DNA of 64,000 nt, from NCBI GenBank assembly GCA_964434955.1, contig CAYSXI010000001.1, positions 1-64,000 on the forward strand, given 5' to 3'. Positions 45,225 to 54,229 of this stretch are shown here, piece by piece. How positions within the stretch are numbered: the first letter of the stretch is position 1; every line of letters starts with the position of its first letter. The stretch comes from JANQLU01 sp964434955. Lineage in GTDB: Bacteria > Planctomycetota > Planctomycetia > Pirellulales > Pirellulaceae. The position numbers and the translations under genes are program-made. The notes beneath the pieces were generated by a model. It was not told the origin of the DNA. It made no database searches and was given only the letters and a program-made list of their open reading frames with translations.

Positions 45225-46361
45225 CTAGAGCAACTGGATTTTGTCCAGCGCCTTGCGAAATCGACTCGACACTTCGTCTTCGGTCAACTCAAAATCCTCA
45301 AGCGAGTATCGGTGACCGCTCTTGTACTTACGGGATTTCTCGGCTTGGCGCTTCAACTCATGCTCAAACTCCGGTTCCATATTCAACGCGAAATCGTCGT
45401 AAATATCGGCTAATAAAACGTCCGGCGTCGTTGTGAGCACTCGGTAATTCGAAATCTGTATCTCGCCTACATCGGCTGAGCGAAAAATTTGCTCGTAGTA
45501 GCCGCTCAGCATCGCCAAGAAAGGTTCCTGAAAGTTTTCTGGTTGATACCGGTTTCCAAATACCTTGCCCCCGTCCTTCATTGAATTCAGCAAGGAAGGG
45601 ACGGTTTGCAGCGGATCGCGAACGCACCCAATAATCCGACAATCCGGAAAGGTTTCACGCAACGACCCGATCATCGAACTAAAAGAAGGGTTCTTCGAAA
45701 GGAGAATTTTTTCATTGCCGCGAAAATACAAATGCCTTTGGAGAATCCCTCGATAAAACTTCATGATCAGGCGGCGTTGATCTTCTGGGATGTTCCGATC
45801 GAAATCAGCCAGTTGCCAGATTCGTTGCGAATCGGGGAACGGCTGCACCATCAGGAAGCAGCCAACGACGGGTATCAGCGCAAGGTAATCTTCTTCCGGC
45901 TCAAACAGGGATGTTTTGTGAATCGCATCGAGTGAACCAAACAACTTTTTCTCGATTCCGATCAGTATCTTGCGGCCCAGCGCGAAGAAAATAGTTGAAT
46001 CGATCCAACCGAGCATCGCAAAAAAGTACTTTTGCACCAACGCAGGGGCGAGGATCAGTTCCCACAATGGCATCGTCGTAAACTGATTCTCGTCCATCGC
46101 CAGTAGGCGATACAAAAACGTTGTCCCGCTTCGCGGAACCCCGACGACGAACAAAGGCGGTTTGGGCTCGATCCTGCGAAAGCCAAAAAACACATGGTCG
46201 AGAGCCAGGCAAAGGACGTTGAACAACAACCAGGGGAAAAAAACCGCGTAAAAGCAGGTCATCACCAACAGGCGTTTCACACTGACACGCGAAGCACTAT
46301 TTCGCGAAAAAGCGAAATAGGATTTTAGCGCCAGCCCGGCATAGGTCACAAATCCTCGCAT
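45225..46361 (-). CDS. Sulfotransferase family protein
   Basis: The protein has 378 residues from ATG 46361 (MRGFVTYAGL); a TTG at 46385 would overlap the upstream gene. A membrane segment (VMTCFYAVFFPWLLFNVLCLAL) precedes the PAPS-binding loop PLFVVGVPRSGTTFLYRLL. The 3'-phosphate region is CVRDPLQTVPSLLNSM. It should transfer sulfate from PAPS to a sugar or lipid near the membrane. It lies 7 bases downstream of the exonuclease/phosphatase-fold gene. Confidence 0.88.
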   Translation of the reverse strand: MRGFVTYAGLALKSYFAFSRNSASRVSVKRLLVMTCFYAVFFPWLLFNVLCLALDHVFFGFRRIEPKPPLFVVGVPRSGTTFLYRLLAMDENQFTTMPLWELILAPALVQKYFFAMLGWIDSTIFFALGRKILIGIEKKLFGSLDAIHKTSLFEPEEDYLALIPVVGCFLMVQPFPDSQRIWQLADFDRNIPEDQRRLIMKFYRGILQRHLYFRGNEKILLSKNPSFSSMIGSLRETFPDCRIIGCVRDPLQTVPSLLNSMKDGGKVFGNRYQPENFQEPFLAMLSGYYEQIFRSADVGEIQISNYRVLTTTPDVLLADIYDDFALNMEPEFEHELKRQAEKSRKYKSGHRYSLEDFELTEDEVSSRFRKALDKIQLL

Positions 46362-46368
46362 CGCAAAT

Positions 46369-47601
46369 CTACTTTTCGAGGTCAACCCAGACGAGATGAT
46401 GATCCGAGGCGCGATTCAATTCTTTGAGGCGACTGTTTTTCGCCGGCCAAAAAACGCCCTGCCCTACAACTTTCAAGCTCCTTGAAGGCAACACGTAGTC
46501 GATTCTCAAATTGCCCACGTTTCGGTCGTTGAAGTCGCCCGTGTCAAACGCCGGATTGCCTTGATGTTTTTCATTGGCGCGACCGGAATCTTGACTGGCC
46601 TCCGCCGCACCCTCACTGGCCGGGCTGACATTCTGAGCAATCAGTCGGTGTCCCAGCATTTTTTTCATCGGATTACCGGTCGAGTCGCCATCGTTCGGGT
46701 CGGCATTTAGGTCCCCGGCGATAACGAAATGAGACCCTTCCGCTAATCCGCCCTTTTTGCCTTCATCATCGTAGATGTAATTCTTGCCTTCGACATAGTC
46801 CTTCCAAAAGCGGATCTCATCTGCATTTCGCAAACCGTTCCGATCTTCGGGTCCATCAAAAACCGGAGGCGTTGGATGCGAAACCAAGAAGTGAATCGTT
46901 TTGTCACCAATCTTGATCGGAATGTCCCAGTGGCTTTTGGAGGAAAGTCGAAACATGCTTTTGACTTGGTCGGAATAAAACGACTTCCCAGTCTCTGGGT
47001 TAGTTGGCCATTTCATATCGGGCATGTCTTTCCAGAGAAACTTTTGAAACGTCCGCAACTTTGATTTGTCGATAGGATACTTCGAAAGAACCGCCATTCC
47101 GTATTGTCCGGGAAAAGCGCCGTAGCCGTAAGCATCTTCCGGGCCATCTTTTTTGCCGTCGCCATTCAAGTCGATTCCCGTTGGGACACCCGTATTCACC
47201 GGCGCGACGTAGAAATACTTGTAACCGGCTTTCGAGTAGGCTTCGCTACGTTCAAGAAAGTTATCGACGAAAACCGAAAGCGTTTTGTCGGCTTCATCCA
47301 GTTCATTGATCAGCAAAACGTCGGGTTGAACACGTCGAATGACCTCCGCGATTCGCTTGGCCTGCTGGCTTTGTGGAATCGAACGGCCATCGATTTCCTT
47401 CGTTTTCTTCAACTCTTCCAGGAGTCCGCCGGCTTTTTTGCGGTTCAGGGCAATGTTGAAAGTGGCAAACCGGATTGAATTTTCGGGTTTCCTGGATTCA
47501 TCCACTGGGACCTTCGAATCGGAGACCTGCCCCCGGGAATCATTGCAAAGCGCAACGATCACAACCACTACTGCGAAAACAAAAAGTCTGCTTGTGCTCA
47601 T
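46369..47601 (-). CDS. Secreted endonuclease/exonuclease/phosphatase-fold protein
   Basis: The protein has 410 residues from ATG 47601 (MSTSRLFVFAVVVVIVALC), which opens a signal peptide. EEP-fold marks are IRFATFNIAL, the metal-binding LLINELDEADK, FLVSHPTPP, VIAGDLNADPNDGD and the terminal catalytic histidine in SDHHLVWVDLE. Substrates of this fold range from nucleic acids to phosphoinositides and sphingolipids. An exported copy suggests phosphate or nucleic-acid scavenging. Confidence 0.88.
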   Translation of the reverse strand: MSTSRLFVFAVVVVIVALCNDSRGQVSDSKVPVDESRKPENSIRFATFNIALNRKKAGGLLEELKKTKEIDGRSIPQSQQAKRIAEVIRRVQPDVLLINELDEADKTLSVFVDNFLERSEAYSKAGYKYFYVAPVNTGVPTGIDLNGDGKKDGPEDAYGYGAFPGQYGMAVLSKYPIDKSKLRTFQKFLWKDMPDMKWPTNPETGKSFYSDQVKSMFRLSSKSHWDIPIKIGDKTIHFLVSHPTPPVFDGPEDRNGLRNADEIRFWKDYVEGKNYIYDDEGKKGGLAEGSHFVIAGDLNADPNDGDSTGNPMKKMLGHRLIAQNVSPASEGAAEASQDSGRANEKHQGNPAFDTGDFNDRNVGNLRIDYVLPSRSLKVVGQGVFWPAKNSRLKELNRASDHHLVWVDLEK

Positions 47602-47670
47602 CTTGTACTGAATCCTGAAACTCAAACGCTTACCAATCCGTCTTGGCCACTTTATGAAATTCGAATCCGT

Positions 47671-48558
47671 TTAATTGAAATTGGAAACAATCGTTTCGCA
47701 ATCCGCCAGATAGGTATTTCCAAACAGATTGAGATGATTCAGCAAGTGATACAGCTTGTAGAGTAAAACTCGCTGTTGATAGCCGTCATTCAAAGGAAAA
47801 ACTTCGTTGTAAATTTCATAGAATCGTGGCGGCAATCCTCCGAAGAGTGTCGTCATTCCCAACTCGGCTTCGCGGTCGGCATAGTAAGGGGCTGGGTCGA
47901 TCAAAACAGGACCGCCGTTTTCGTCCGCAAGATAGTTGCCCGACCAAAGATCACCGTGAATAAGGGACGGCGTTTGGCACTCGGGAATCCAACGATCGAT
48001 TCGTTCAACCAACCTCATGCCGTCTCGCTGGAGCCGCCCAAACCCCTTCTCTCCTGCAAGACGAAGTTGAAATGCCAGTCGCTGGCGAGCAAAAAAATCG
48101 CTCCACGATTCGCTCATGCTGTTTGGCTGGGGCGTCGCGCCAATAAAATTGTCCGTCTCGAATCCAAACAAATCGCCGACAGGCGCGCGATGCAAACCGG
48201 CAAGTTGGCGGGCAAATTTTTCGAAATAATCAGGCGCCCGACGGCTTTCCTGAATCGCCTCCAAAACAAGTACCGACTTGCCAGTCTGAAGCATGGCAAT
48301 CGCCAGGACGTCAGGTATCCGGAACGTTCCGGTGCTGGCCAATGCTTGAAGTCCACTTGCTTCGGAGTCAAATGGATCGATGTTCGATCCCGGACTCGTT
48401 TTTGCGAAAACGCGATCACCGCATTCCAGCTGAAGAAAGCAAGCTTCGTGAATGCATCCGCCACCGACTGCCTGCGATTGTTGAATGCCGACTTCCCTGC
48501 CCATCGCCTTCGACAAGATCGATTCGAGTTCTTTTAACTCTGATGGTTGAAAAGCCAT
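47671..48558 (-). CDS. Fructosamine-3-kinase-like protein
   Basis: The protein has 295 residues from ATG 48558 (MAFQPSELKE); a TTG 18 bases upstream also exists. The kinase-like fold shows VGGGCIHEACFLQL, DRVFAKTS, the catalytic loop LIHGDLWSGNYL and the metal site VLIDPAPYYADREAELGMT. Bacterial members phosphorylate ribulosamines or erythrulosamines on glycated proteins, which then decompose to the free amine. It follows a low-molecular-weight phosphatase gene by 20 bases, an association noted for this family. Confidence 0.92.
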   Translation of the reverse strand: MAFQPSELKELESILSKAMGREVGIQQSQAVGGGCIHEACFLQLECGDRVFAKTSPGSNIDPFDSEASGLQALASTGTFRIPDVLAIAMLQTGKSVLVLEAIQESRRAPDYFEKFARQLAGLHRAPVGDLFGFETDNFIGATPQPNSMSESWSDFFARQRLAFQLRLAGEKGFGRLQRDGMRLVERIDRWIPECQTPSLIHGDLWSGNYLADENGGPVLIDPAPYYADREAELGMTTLFGGLPPRFYEIYNEVFPLNDGYQQRVLLYKLYHLLNHLNLFGNTYLADCETIVSNFN

Positions 48559-48578
48559 GCCTCGCCCCGGCGACAAGC

Positions 48579-49055
48579 CTAGTTCTGGTGACCAACCAAC
48601 GCGTCAATGATTTTCGGACATGCAGTTTCGATCATATCCATAACCTGCTCGAAACCTGCATCGCCGCCGTAATAGGGGTCGGGCACGTCCTCGGGCCAAT
48701 CGCCGTCAAGAAAGTCGCTGAGCATCTTTATCTCGGCCGAAGGTTCAGTGTGAAGTTGCAAAATGCCACTCATATTGTCTCGATCCATAACAATAATGAG
48801 ATCGAATTCTTCGAGATCGTTACGTGTTACGCGGCGTGAGCGACTCAGAAGTTTGTATCCGCGTTGTTTGGCTGCCGCACGCATTCGAGAATCGGCCCTC
48901 TCTCCAACGTGGTATCCGTGGGTACCTGCAGAATCGACAACAATCCGGTCGCTTAGTCCTCGATCATTTACTAGGTGTTGCATCACGCCCTCACCGGCAG
49001 GTGAACGGCATATATTGCCCATGCAAACGAAAAGGACCGATTTGGGTTCTGGCAT
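48579..49055 (-). CDS. Low-molecular-weight protein tyrosine phosphatase-like
   Basis: The protein has 158 residues from ATG 49055 (MPEPKSVLFVCMGN). The P-loop CMGNICRSPAGEGV fits C-X5-R-S, and the general-acid aspartate lies in DVPDPYYGGD. Members dephosphorylate phosphotyrosine; those next to fructosamine-kinase genes may instead act on sugar phosphates bound to amines. It is divergent from the NagB fusion gene with 112 bases between. Confidence 0.93.
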   Translation of the reverse strand: MPEPKSVLFVCMGNICRSPAGEGVMQHLVNDRGLSDRIVVDSAGTHGYHVGERADSRMRAAAKQRGYKLLSRSRRVTRNDLEEFDLIIVMDRDNMSGILQLHTEPSAEIKMLSDFLDGDWPEDVPDPYYGGDAGFEQVMDMIETACPKIIDALVGHQN

Positions 49056-49167
49056 CGGGGCATCCAATCTTGGGTATCGAAAAATCGCTTCAAATCGAGG
49101 CGTTTCCAAGATACTTCATTTGAGGATAATAGATACAGCTACCGTCGTATTCGAAAAGCAAATTGAA

Positions 49168-51078
49168 ATGAGTATCACTACACACCCGTCCAATTCCCAG
49201 TCTCCGGCCATGGCAGCTCGGCTTGTCGCTGACACCAACCCTGCCTGTTACGTTTTTGAAAACGTCCATCACATGGCAACTCACGTCGCCCAAATGGTCG
49301 CGGCAGTTATTCGCGAAAGGAATGCACTCGGTCAGAATGCCGTGCTTGGGCTCCCCTCTGGCTCGACGCCAATGAGCGTTTACCGCGAGTTGATCCGTAT
49401 GCACAAAGACGAGGGCTTGGATTTCTCTCAGGTGACGACGTTTAACCTGGATGAATACTACGGCATCGAACCGACTTCGTTGCAGAGCTATCATCGTTGG
49501 ATGAATGATCAGTTCTTCGATCATATCAATATCAACCGCGACCAGGTTCACATTCCGGATGGAACGACTCCGCTCGACCAGATCGAAGAGCATTGCTTGC
49601 GTTACGAAGAGAAAATCAATCTGGCCGGTGGCTTGGACATCGTGCTTCTCGGAATTGGCACGAACGGTCATATTGGATTCAATGAGCCGTTTAGCGCATC
49701 CAACAGTCGTACGCGTCTTTGCACGCTCGACCCAATCACAAGAAGAACGGCCGCGAGCGATTTCTTTGGTGTTCACAACGTGCCGAACCAGGCCATCACA
49801 ATGGGAATGGCAACGATCCTGGAAGCCCGCAAAGTTATCCTGATGGCTTTGGGGGAGCATAAATCGAGCATCATTCAAAAAGCGGTCGAAGGTCCTGTCA
49901 GTGATTTGATCCCCGCCAGTTTCCTCAAGGAACACGGTGACGCAAAGATCTTTTTGGACAATGCGTCCAGCAAGGATTTGAAGCTCGAGCAGACACCATG
50001 GACCCATCAACAAGGAAAATGGGATTCGGTCATGATCAAGCGGGCGCTGCTTTGGCTCTGCGATCAAACCGGTAAAGCGCTGCTGAAGCTTGATGATGAC
50101 GACTTCCGCGAACACAACCTTCACCATTTGTTGCGCCACCACGGGCCTGCCGAAGAGGTTTCTCATCGCGTTTTTCGTTGGATGACGGAAACCATCGAGT
50201 ACCATCCGGGAGGACGCAGTCGCAAAAAAGTGATCTGCTTCAGTCCACATCCGGATGATGACGTGATCAGCATGGGCGGCTCGCTGATTCGCCTCAATGA
50301 AGATGGACACGAGGTTCACGTGGCCTACATGACCAGCGGCAACATCGCGGTCTTTGATCACGACGCCCGACGCGTGGCGGACATGGTTACCGAATACAAC
50401 CGCTTGTTCGGAATCGACAAGGACAATTCGGAAGCCGTCGAAAAGAAGGTTAATGAATCCTTCAAGAACAAACAGCCGGGTCAGCCGGATATTGAAGATG
50501 TCCGAAAAATCAAAGCCCTGATTCGCTGGAGCGAGGCCAAAGAAGGCGCCATGATCGCTGGATGCGAAGAATCCAATTGCCATTTCCTCGATTTGCCATT
50601 CTATCGAACGGGCATGGTCGACAAACTGCCCTGGGGACCGGATGACGCGGATATCATCGAGCGTTTGATTCTCGAAATCCAACCGGAACAAATTTATGTT
50701 GCCGGTGACCTTTCCGACCCTCACGGGACCCACCGCGTTTGCGCCGAGGCCATTTTCCATGTGCTTCGAAAAATTGAGCAGGAGCAAGGCTCTCGTCCGG
50801 AGGTATTGCTTTACCGAGGCGCTTGGCAGGAATACGAGTTACACGAAATCGATATCGCCGTTCCGCTGAGTCCTTCTGACATGAAGCGAAAACAAAAAGC
50901 AATCTTCATGCATGAAAGCCAGAAAGATGAGGCGTTATTCCCTGGAGCGGATCCGCGAGAATTCTGGGAACGGGCGGTCGACCGCAACACGGGAACCGCG
51001 AACAAGTTCAACCTGATTGGCTTGCCCGAGTATTACGCGATGGAAGCCTTTGTTCGCTGGGATGGTGCCGAGATCTAA
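49168..51078 (+). CDS. nagB: Glucosamine-6-phosphate deaminase fused to PIG-L/LmbE deacetylase-like domain
   Basis: The protein has 636 residues from ATG 49168. The NagB domain (about 30-290) has GLPSGSTPMSVYRELI, FNLDEYYGI, LGIGTNGHIGFNEP and a lysine/helix cap region. The C-terminal domain (from about 350) has the PIG-L metal motif CFSPHPDDDVISMGG and GDLSDPHGTHRVC. NagB converts glucosamine-6-phosphate to fructose-6-phosphate and ammonia. The LmbE part probably removes an N-acetyl group from a sugar, so both steps of N-acetylglucosamine-6-phosphate use may be in one chain. The same fusion is known in Bacteroidetes. Confidence 0.92.
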   Translation: MSITTHPSNSQSPAMAARLVADTNPACYVFENVHHMATHVAQMVAAVIRERNALGQNAVLGLPSGSTPMSVYRELIRMHKDEGLDFSQVTTFNLDEYYGIEPTSLQSYHRWMNDQFFDHININRDQVHIPDGTTPLDQIEEHCLRYEEKINLAGGLDIVLLGIGTNGHIGFNEPFSASNSRTRLCTLDPITRRTAASDFFGVHNVPNQAITMGMATILEARKVILMALGEHKSSIIQKAVEGPVSDLIPASFLKEHGDAKIFLDNASSKDLKLEQTPWTHQQGKWDSVMIKRALLWLCDQTGKALLKLDDDDFREHNLHHLLRHHGPAEEVSHRVFRWMTETIEYHPGGRSRKKVICFSPHPDDDVISMGGSLIRLNEDGHEVHVAYMTSGNIAVFDHDARRVADMVTEYNRLFGIDKDNSEAVEKKVNESFKNKQPGQPDIEDVRKIKALIRWSEAKEGAMIAGCEESNCHFLDLPFYRTGMVDKLPWGPDDADIIERLILEIQPEQIYVAGDLSDPHGTHRVCAEAIFHVLRKIEQEQGSRPEVLLYRGAWQEYELHEIDIAVPLSPSDMKRKQKAIFMHESQKDEALFPGADPREFWERAVDRNTGTANKFNLIGLPEYYAMEAFVRWDGAEI

Positions 51079-51100
51079 TCGGCCGCGCATTCCGATTTTT
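51077..51100 (+). terminator. Probable terminator after the nagB fusion gene
   Basis: AATCGG pairs with CCGATT around 9 bases and is followed by TTT. It overlaps the stop codon and sits in the 38-base convergent gap to the GTPase gene. The stem is short, so strength is uncertain. Confidence 0.55.
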
Positions 51101-51116
51101 AACCTAGGGAGTCGGA

Positions 51117-52460
51117 TCACGCTTTTTTGGCGTGCCGATTCCAACTTAGCTTGCCGCGAATTTCGTCTTTGAGATGTCGCAACACCGAATCTTTATTGGT
51201 GTTGGCAAGAATCTGTTTCACGACCACTTTCGGCGAATCACCGCCCCAACTCCCGCCGTGTTCAAAATAATGTTTGGCCGCTTGGCCAATGATATAAGAA
51301 CTGAATCCGGCCGCCGCTCCCTGCGGAATCATCGTTAGCGCGGTCGCGAAGGTCCCCGTAACGCCTTTGATAAAACTTGCGCCCCAAGAAGTCAATTCGC
51401 CGAGGGCAAATACGCCTGCAGCTTTGGCAATTGCTTTTGCCAACCCGCGTGCCTGGGCCATGGAAAAGTCGAGCCCGTAGACTTTCGACAGGGTTACGAT
51501 CATGACCGCGTCGGTGGCGATGCCGCCCAGAACATCAAAAACGGGAATCGGATTCACCGCGACAACCAGTGCCTTGGTGGATGCCATTCCCCAAATGATC
51601 TGGTCCGCTCTTCGATTCCGCATTTGAATTCGCAGAGTCGCGATTCGGTCACTCTTGTCGGCGGCATACATTGCCGCGTTCAAGGCGATGAGATCGAGGC
51701 CTTCTTTCTCAAAAGTATTCAGAATCAGCGCCTTGAGTTCCCCTACATCGGGATCCGGCTTTCTCCATTCTGTCGACTCCCGTCCCTTGTCATCTTCCAT
51801 GACATATTCGATTTTCCGAGGGTCGGCTGCCGTCGCCACGAAGTGCTCGGCCGGAATAAACTCGCGAACACGCTGCTGCAAGTTCGTCATCAGTTTTTCA
51901 AAATCGTCTTTCTCATACAGGTCTTTTTTGTTGAAGACCATGAGAATCGGCTTTTGGACGGCAGCCAGTTCGACCAGTGCGGCAAATTCGGTTTCGTTCA
52001 AATCGGAATCCGTGACGAACAGGATCAAGTCTGCCTGCCGGGCCGTTGTCTCGGCCATTTCCGCACGGTCTTTTCCGCCAACTTCATTGATGCCTGGGGT
52101 ATCGATCAAGATGACTTCCGAATTGTCGGCGCCGGGGACACGATACTCGCACGTGTCCCACTTTTCACTTCGCACATGCTTGGTCCAACCGCCCTGCACA
52201 TCGACTTCCGCCACATCCCGGCCGACCAACGCGTTGATCAGCGCGGATTTGCCCGTGCTGATCTCGCCGAAAATAACGATCTCCACCCGTCCGTCGGTGA
52301 CTTTGTTGTACATATCCTGAAGCTGCGAAATGTCTTTCAACATTTCCCGGCGTTCGTTTTCAGGACAGTCTTTGAGTTTCTCAAGCGTCGCTTCGACGCT
52401 GCGAACGGCTTCTTCATATTGGAGTCGTTCGTCGGTGATGTTTTCAACTCGATCACTCAT
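51117..52460 (-). CDS. Dynamin/Era-like GTPase with C-terminal DUF697-like region
   Basis: The protein has 447 residues from ATG 52460 (MSDRVENITDERL). A coiled N terminus precedes the G domain: P-loop GEISTGKSALINAL, DTPGINEVGG, and NKKDLYEKD. The C-terminal part (about 290-415) is hydrophobic and alanine-rich (FDVLGGIATDAVMIVTLSKVYG, AAGVFALGELTSWGASFIKG), like DUF697 regions that insert in or lie on membranes. Its start overlaps the stop of the second GTPase gene by 8 bases, so translation is coupled. Confidence 0.88.
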   Translation of the reverse strand: MSDRVENITDERLQYEEAVRSVEATLEKLKDCPENERREMLKDISQLQDMYNKVTDGRVEIVIFGEISTGKSALINALVGRDVAEVDVQGGWTKHVRSEKWDTCEYRVPGADNSEVILIDTPGINEVGGKDRAEMAETTARQADLILFVTDSDLNETEFAALVELAAVQKPILMVFNKKDLYEKDDFEKLMTNLQQRVREFIPAEHFVATAADPRKIEYVMEDDKGRESTEWRKPDPDVGELKALILNTFEKEGLDLIALNAAMYAADKSDRIATLRIQMRNRRADQIIWGMASTKALVVAVNPIPVFDVLGGIATDAVMIVTLSKVYGLDFSMAQARGLAKAIAKAAGVFALGELTSWGASFIKGVTGTFATALTMIPQGAAAGFSSYIIGQAAKHYFEHGGSWGGDSPKVVVKQILANTNKDSVLRHLKDEIRGKLSWNRHAKKA

Positions 52461-54009
52461 CGGCGCCTCGCATCTTATCACGTGCCGCAGCAACGAGCTT
52501 TCGCAGTTCATTGGCGCTGGTCAACTCCTCCCATTTCCTGCGAGCGATTCCAGCCAGTCCACCTTCGGGAGTTTGCATTTCGTTGCGAAAATATTCGATA
52601 AAGGTCGCGCCGATCCATTTCGTGATCAAAGCCTGAACCGCGCCCTGCAGAACACCGCCAGCAATGGTACCCGCGAAGGGAACTGTCTTTACCAACGAAC
52701 TGACAACGGCGGTCACTCCGACCGTGGCACCCGTCGCACCGACGACGCCGACGAGATTCTTGGCCATTTCGCCCAACCACTTGCCGGCCGTTTCCAGATC
52801 AACTTTCTGCTGATAAACCTCGGCCAAATCAACAATCATCTTGGTCGATACGGCACATCCGGCAACCAAGTCGACGACCGGCCAGGGACTGACCGCGGCG
52901 AGCCCACCTGCGCCCCACATGTATTTGTCGACAAGCCGCCAGGCACGATCGTCGATCGATTGTTTTACTTTATCACGGGCCTTCTCAACGAGGCCACGAG
53001 ACTGAAGCAACAAGTTGGCCATCAACAAGTCTTTGCCATCGCGCTTGACAACTTGAACCATGCGAGCAGCCAGGGGATCAATGTCCGCAGGAATTTCAAC
53101 TTTTTCCTCGGTTTCCGTGCCATCCGCAAGCACACGCTTTCGAGTGCGGAAGCCGACGTTTGCCTGCACGGCAACCACGTCAAAGTCCTGGACGAACTGT
53201 TTCGTTTGCGTATTGATTTGTCCAATCAGTTTTTCACGATCTTCGTCCGAATACCAATCCGATTTATTGAGGCAAATGACGACACGCTTTTCCATTTGCC
53301 CAAGCTTTTCGAGCAGTGTGAATTCACTCTCACGAAGTGGCCCATCGACGACGACGATAATCAAATCCGCATCTTTGGCGCTCTCAGCAGCGATCATCAC
53401 GTGCTGCTCCCCATCGACCTCACCCAGGCCCGGCGTATCGACCAGGTAAACCTTGTCATCTCCCGGCCAGGGAATCTCGTTGCGTGTGATCGTGGTTCCG
53501 CCACGGACATCGGTTTGAAAAACTTCTCGCCCTGCAAGCAAGTTCAGAATCGAAGACTTGCCACTGGAAATGGTACCAAAGGCCACAATCTCGAGTGTTT
53601 GTGATTCTCGCTTTGATTCCAACTCGCGAACCAGCGGATCAATTTCACTTTGCAGAATCAGGTTGCCATCACCGTCTCGAAGTTGACCGATGGTTTCCAG
53701 GTTTTCTTCGATCTCGCGACGCTTTTGATCTCGCGAAAGTTCGCTTGGATTCCTGTTGCGCCGTTGACGTCGCAACTTTTTGGCGACACTCCGCCCCCAA
53801 AGCTTCCAAAGCGTCCAACCGGTGGAACCCAGCAATAGTGAGCCACCCACCGCGATCACAATCAAGTAAACAGTCCCCCAGACGGATCCGAGCGCATTTG
53901 CCTTCTCGTAATAGTCCAAAATCATGTTCGGCAGGTAAAGCAACCCGATGCCGATGACGGCCATCAGGATCAATACGAGAATGCCGGTAAAGGATTTACC
54001 CAAATTCAT
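52453..54009 (-). CDS. Membrane GTPase with two N-terminal helices and DUF697-like region
   Basis: The protein has 518 residues. Two membrane helices (about 8-28 and 43-66: GILVLILMAVIGIGLLYL, VYLIVIAVGGSLLLGSTGWT) are followed by a basic coiled stretch. The G domain shows GTISSGKSSILNLL, DTPGLGEVDGE and CLNKSDWYSDED. The C-terminal region (about 340-490) has VSPWPVVDLVAGCAVSTKMI and TVPFAGTIAGGVLQGAV, as in the partner. The two proteins look like diverged paralogues and probably form a heteromeric membrane complex. Role unknown; envelope stress or membrane shaping are possibilities. Confidence 0.88.
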   Translation of the reverse strand: MNLGKSFTGILVLILMAVIGIGLLYLPNMILDYYEKANALGSVWGTVYLIVIAVGGSLLLGSTGWTLWKLWGRSVAKKLRRQRRNRNPSELSRDQKRREIEENLETIGQLRDGDGNLILQSEIDPLVRELESKRESQTLEIVAFGTISSGKSSILNLLAGREVFQTDVRGGTTITRNEIPWPGDDKVYLVDTPGLGEVDGEQHVMIAAESAKDADLIIVVVDGPLRESEFTLLEKLGQMEKRVVICLNKSDWYSDEDREKLIGQINTQTKQFVQDFDVVAVQANVGFRTRKRVLADGTETEEKVEIPADIDPLAARMVQVVKRDGKDLLMANLLLQSRGLVEKARDKVKQSIDDRAWRLVDKYMWGAGGLAAVSPWPVVDLVAGCAVSTKMIVDLAEVYQQKVDLETAGKWLGEMAKNLVGVVGATGATVGVTAVVSSLVKTVPFAGTIAGGVLQGAVQALITKWIGATFIEYFRNEMQTPEGGLAGIARRKWEELTSANELRKLVAAARDKMRGADE

Positions 54010-54229
54010 GGAAGGCTGCAGAGAGAACTGAAAAACTCGTCTAATACTCTACGTTATTTGGCTTTTTCGACCTGCAATTCGCGGCTTTAGACAAGATAGG
54101 CATTGAGAAGAGGAAATGGAAAGCCGACTGCAACGATTTTATTCGTTGTGCCGACTTCAATCTTGGCGGGAATTATCGCCCGAAAATGATTTTTCCCCGG
54201 GGGACGCAGACGCCGCAACGGCCATCTGA

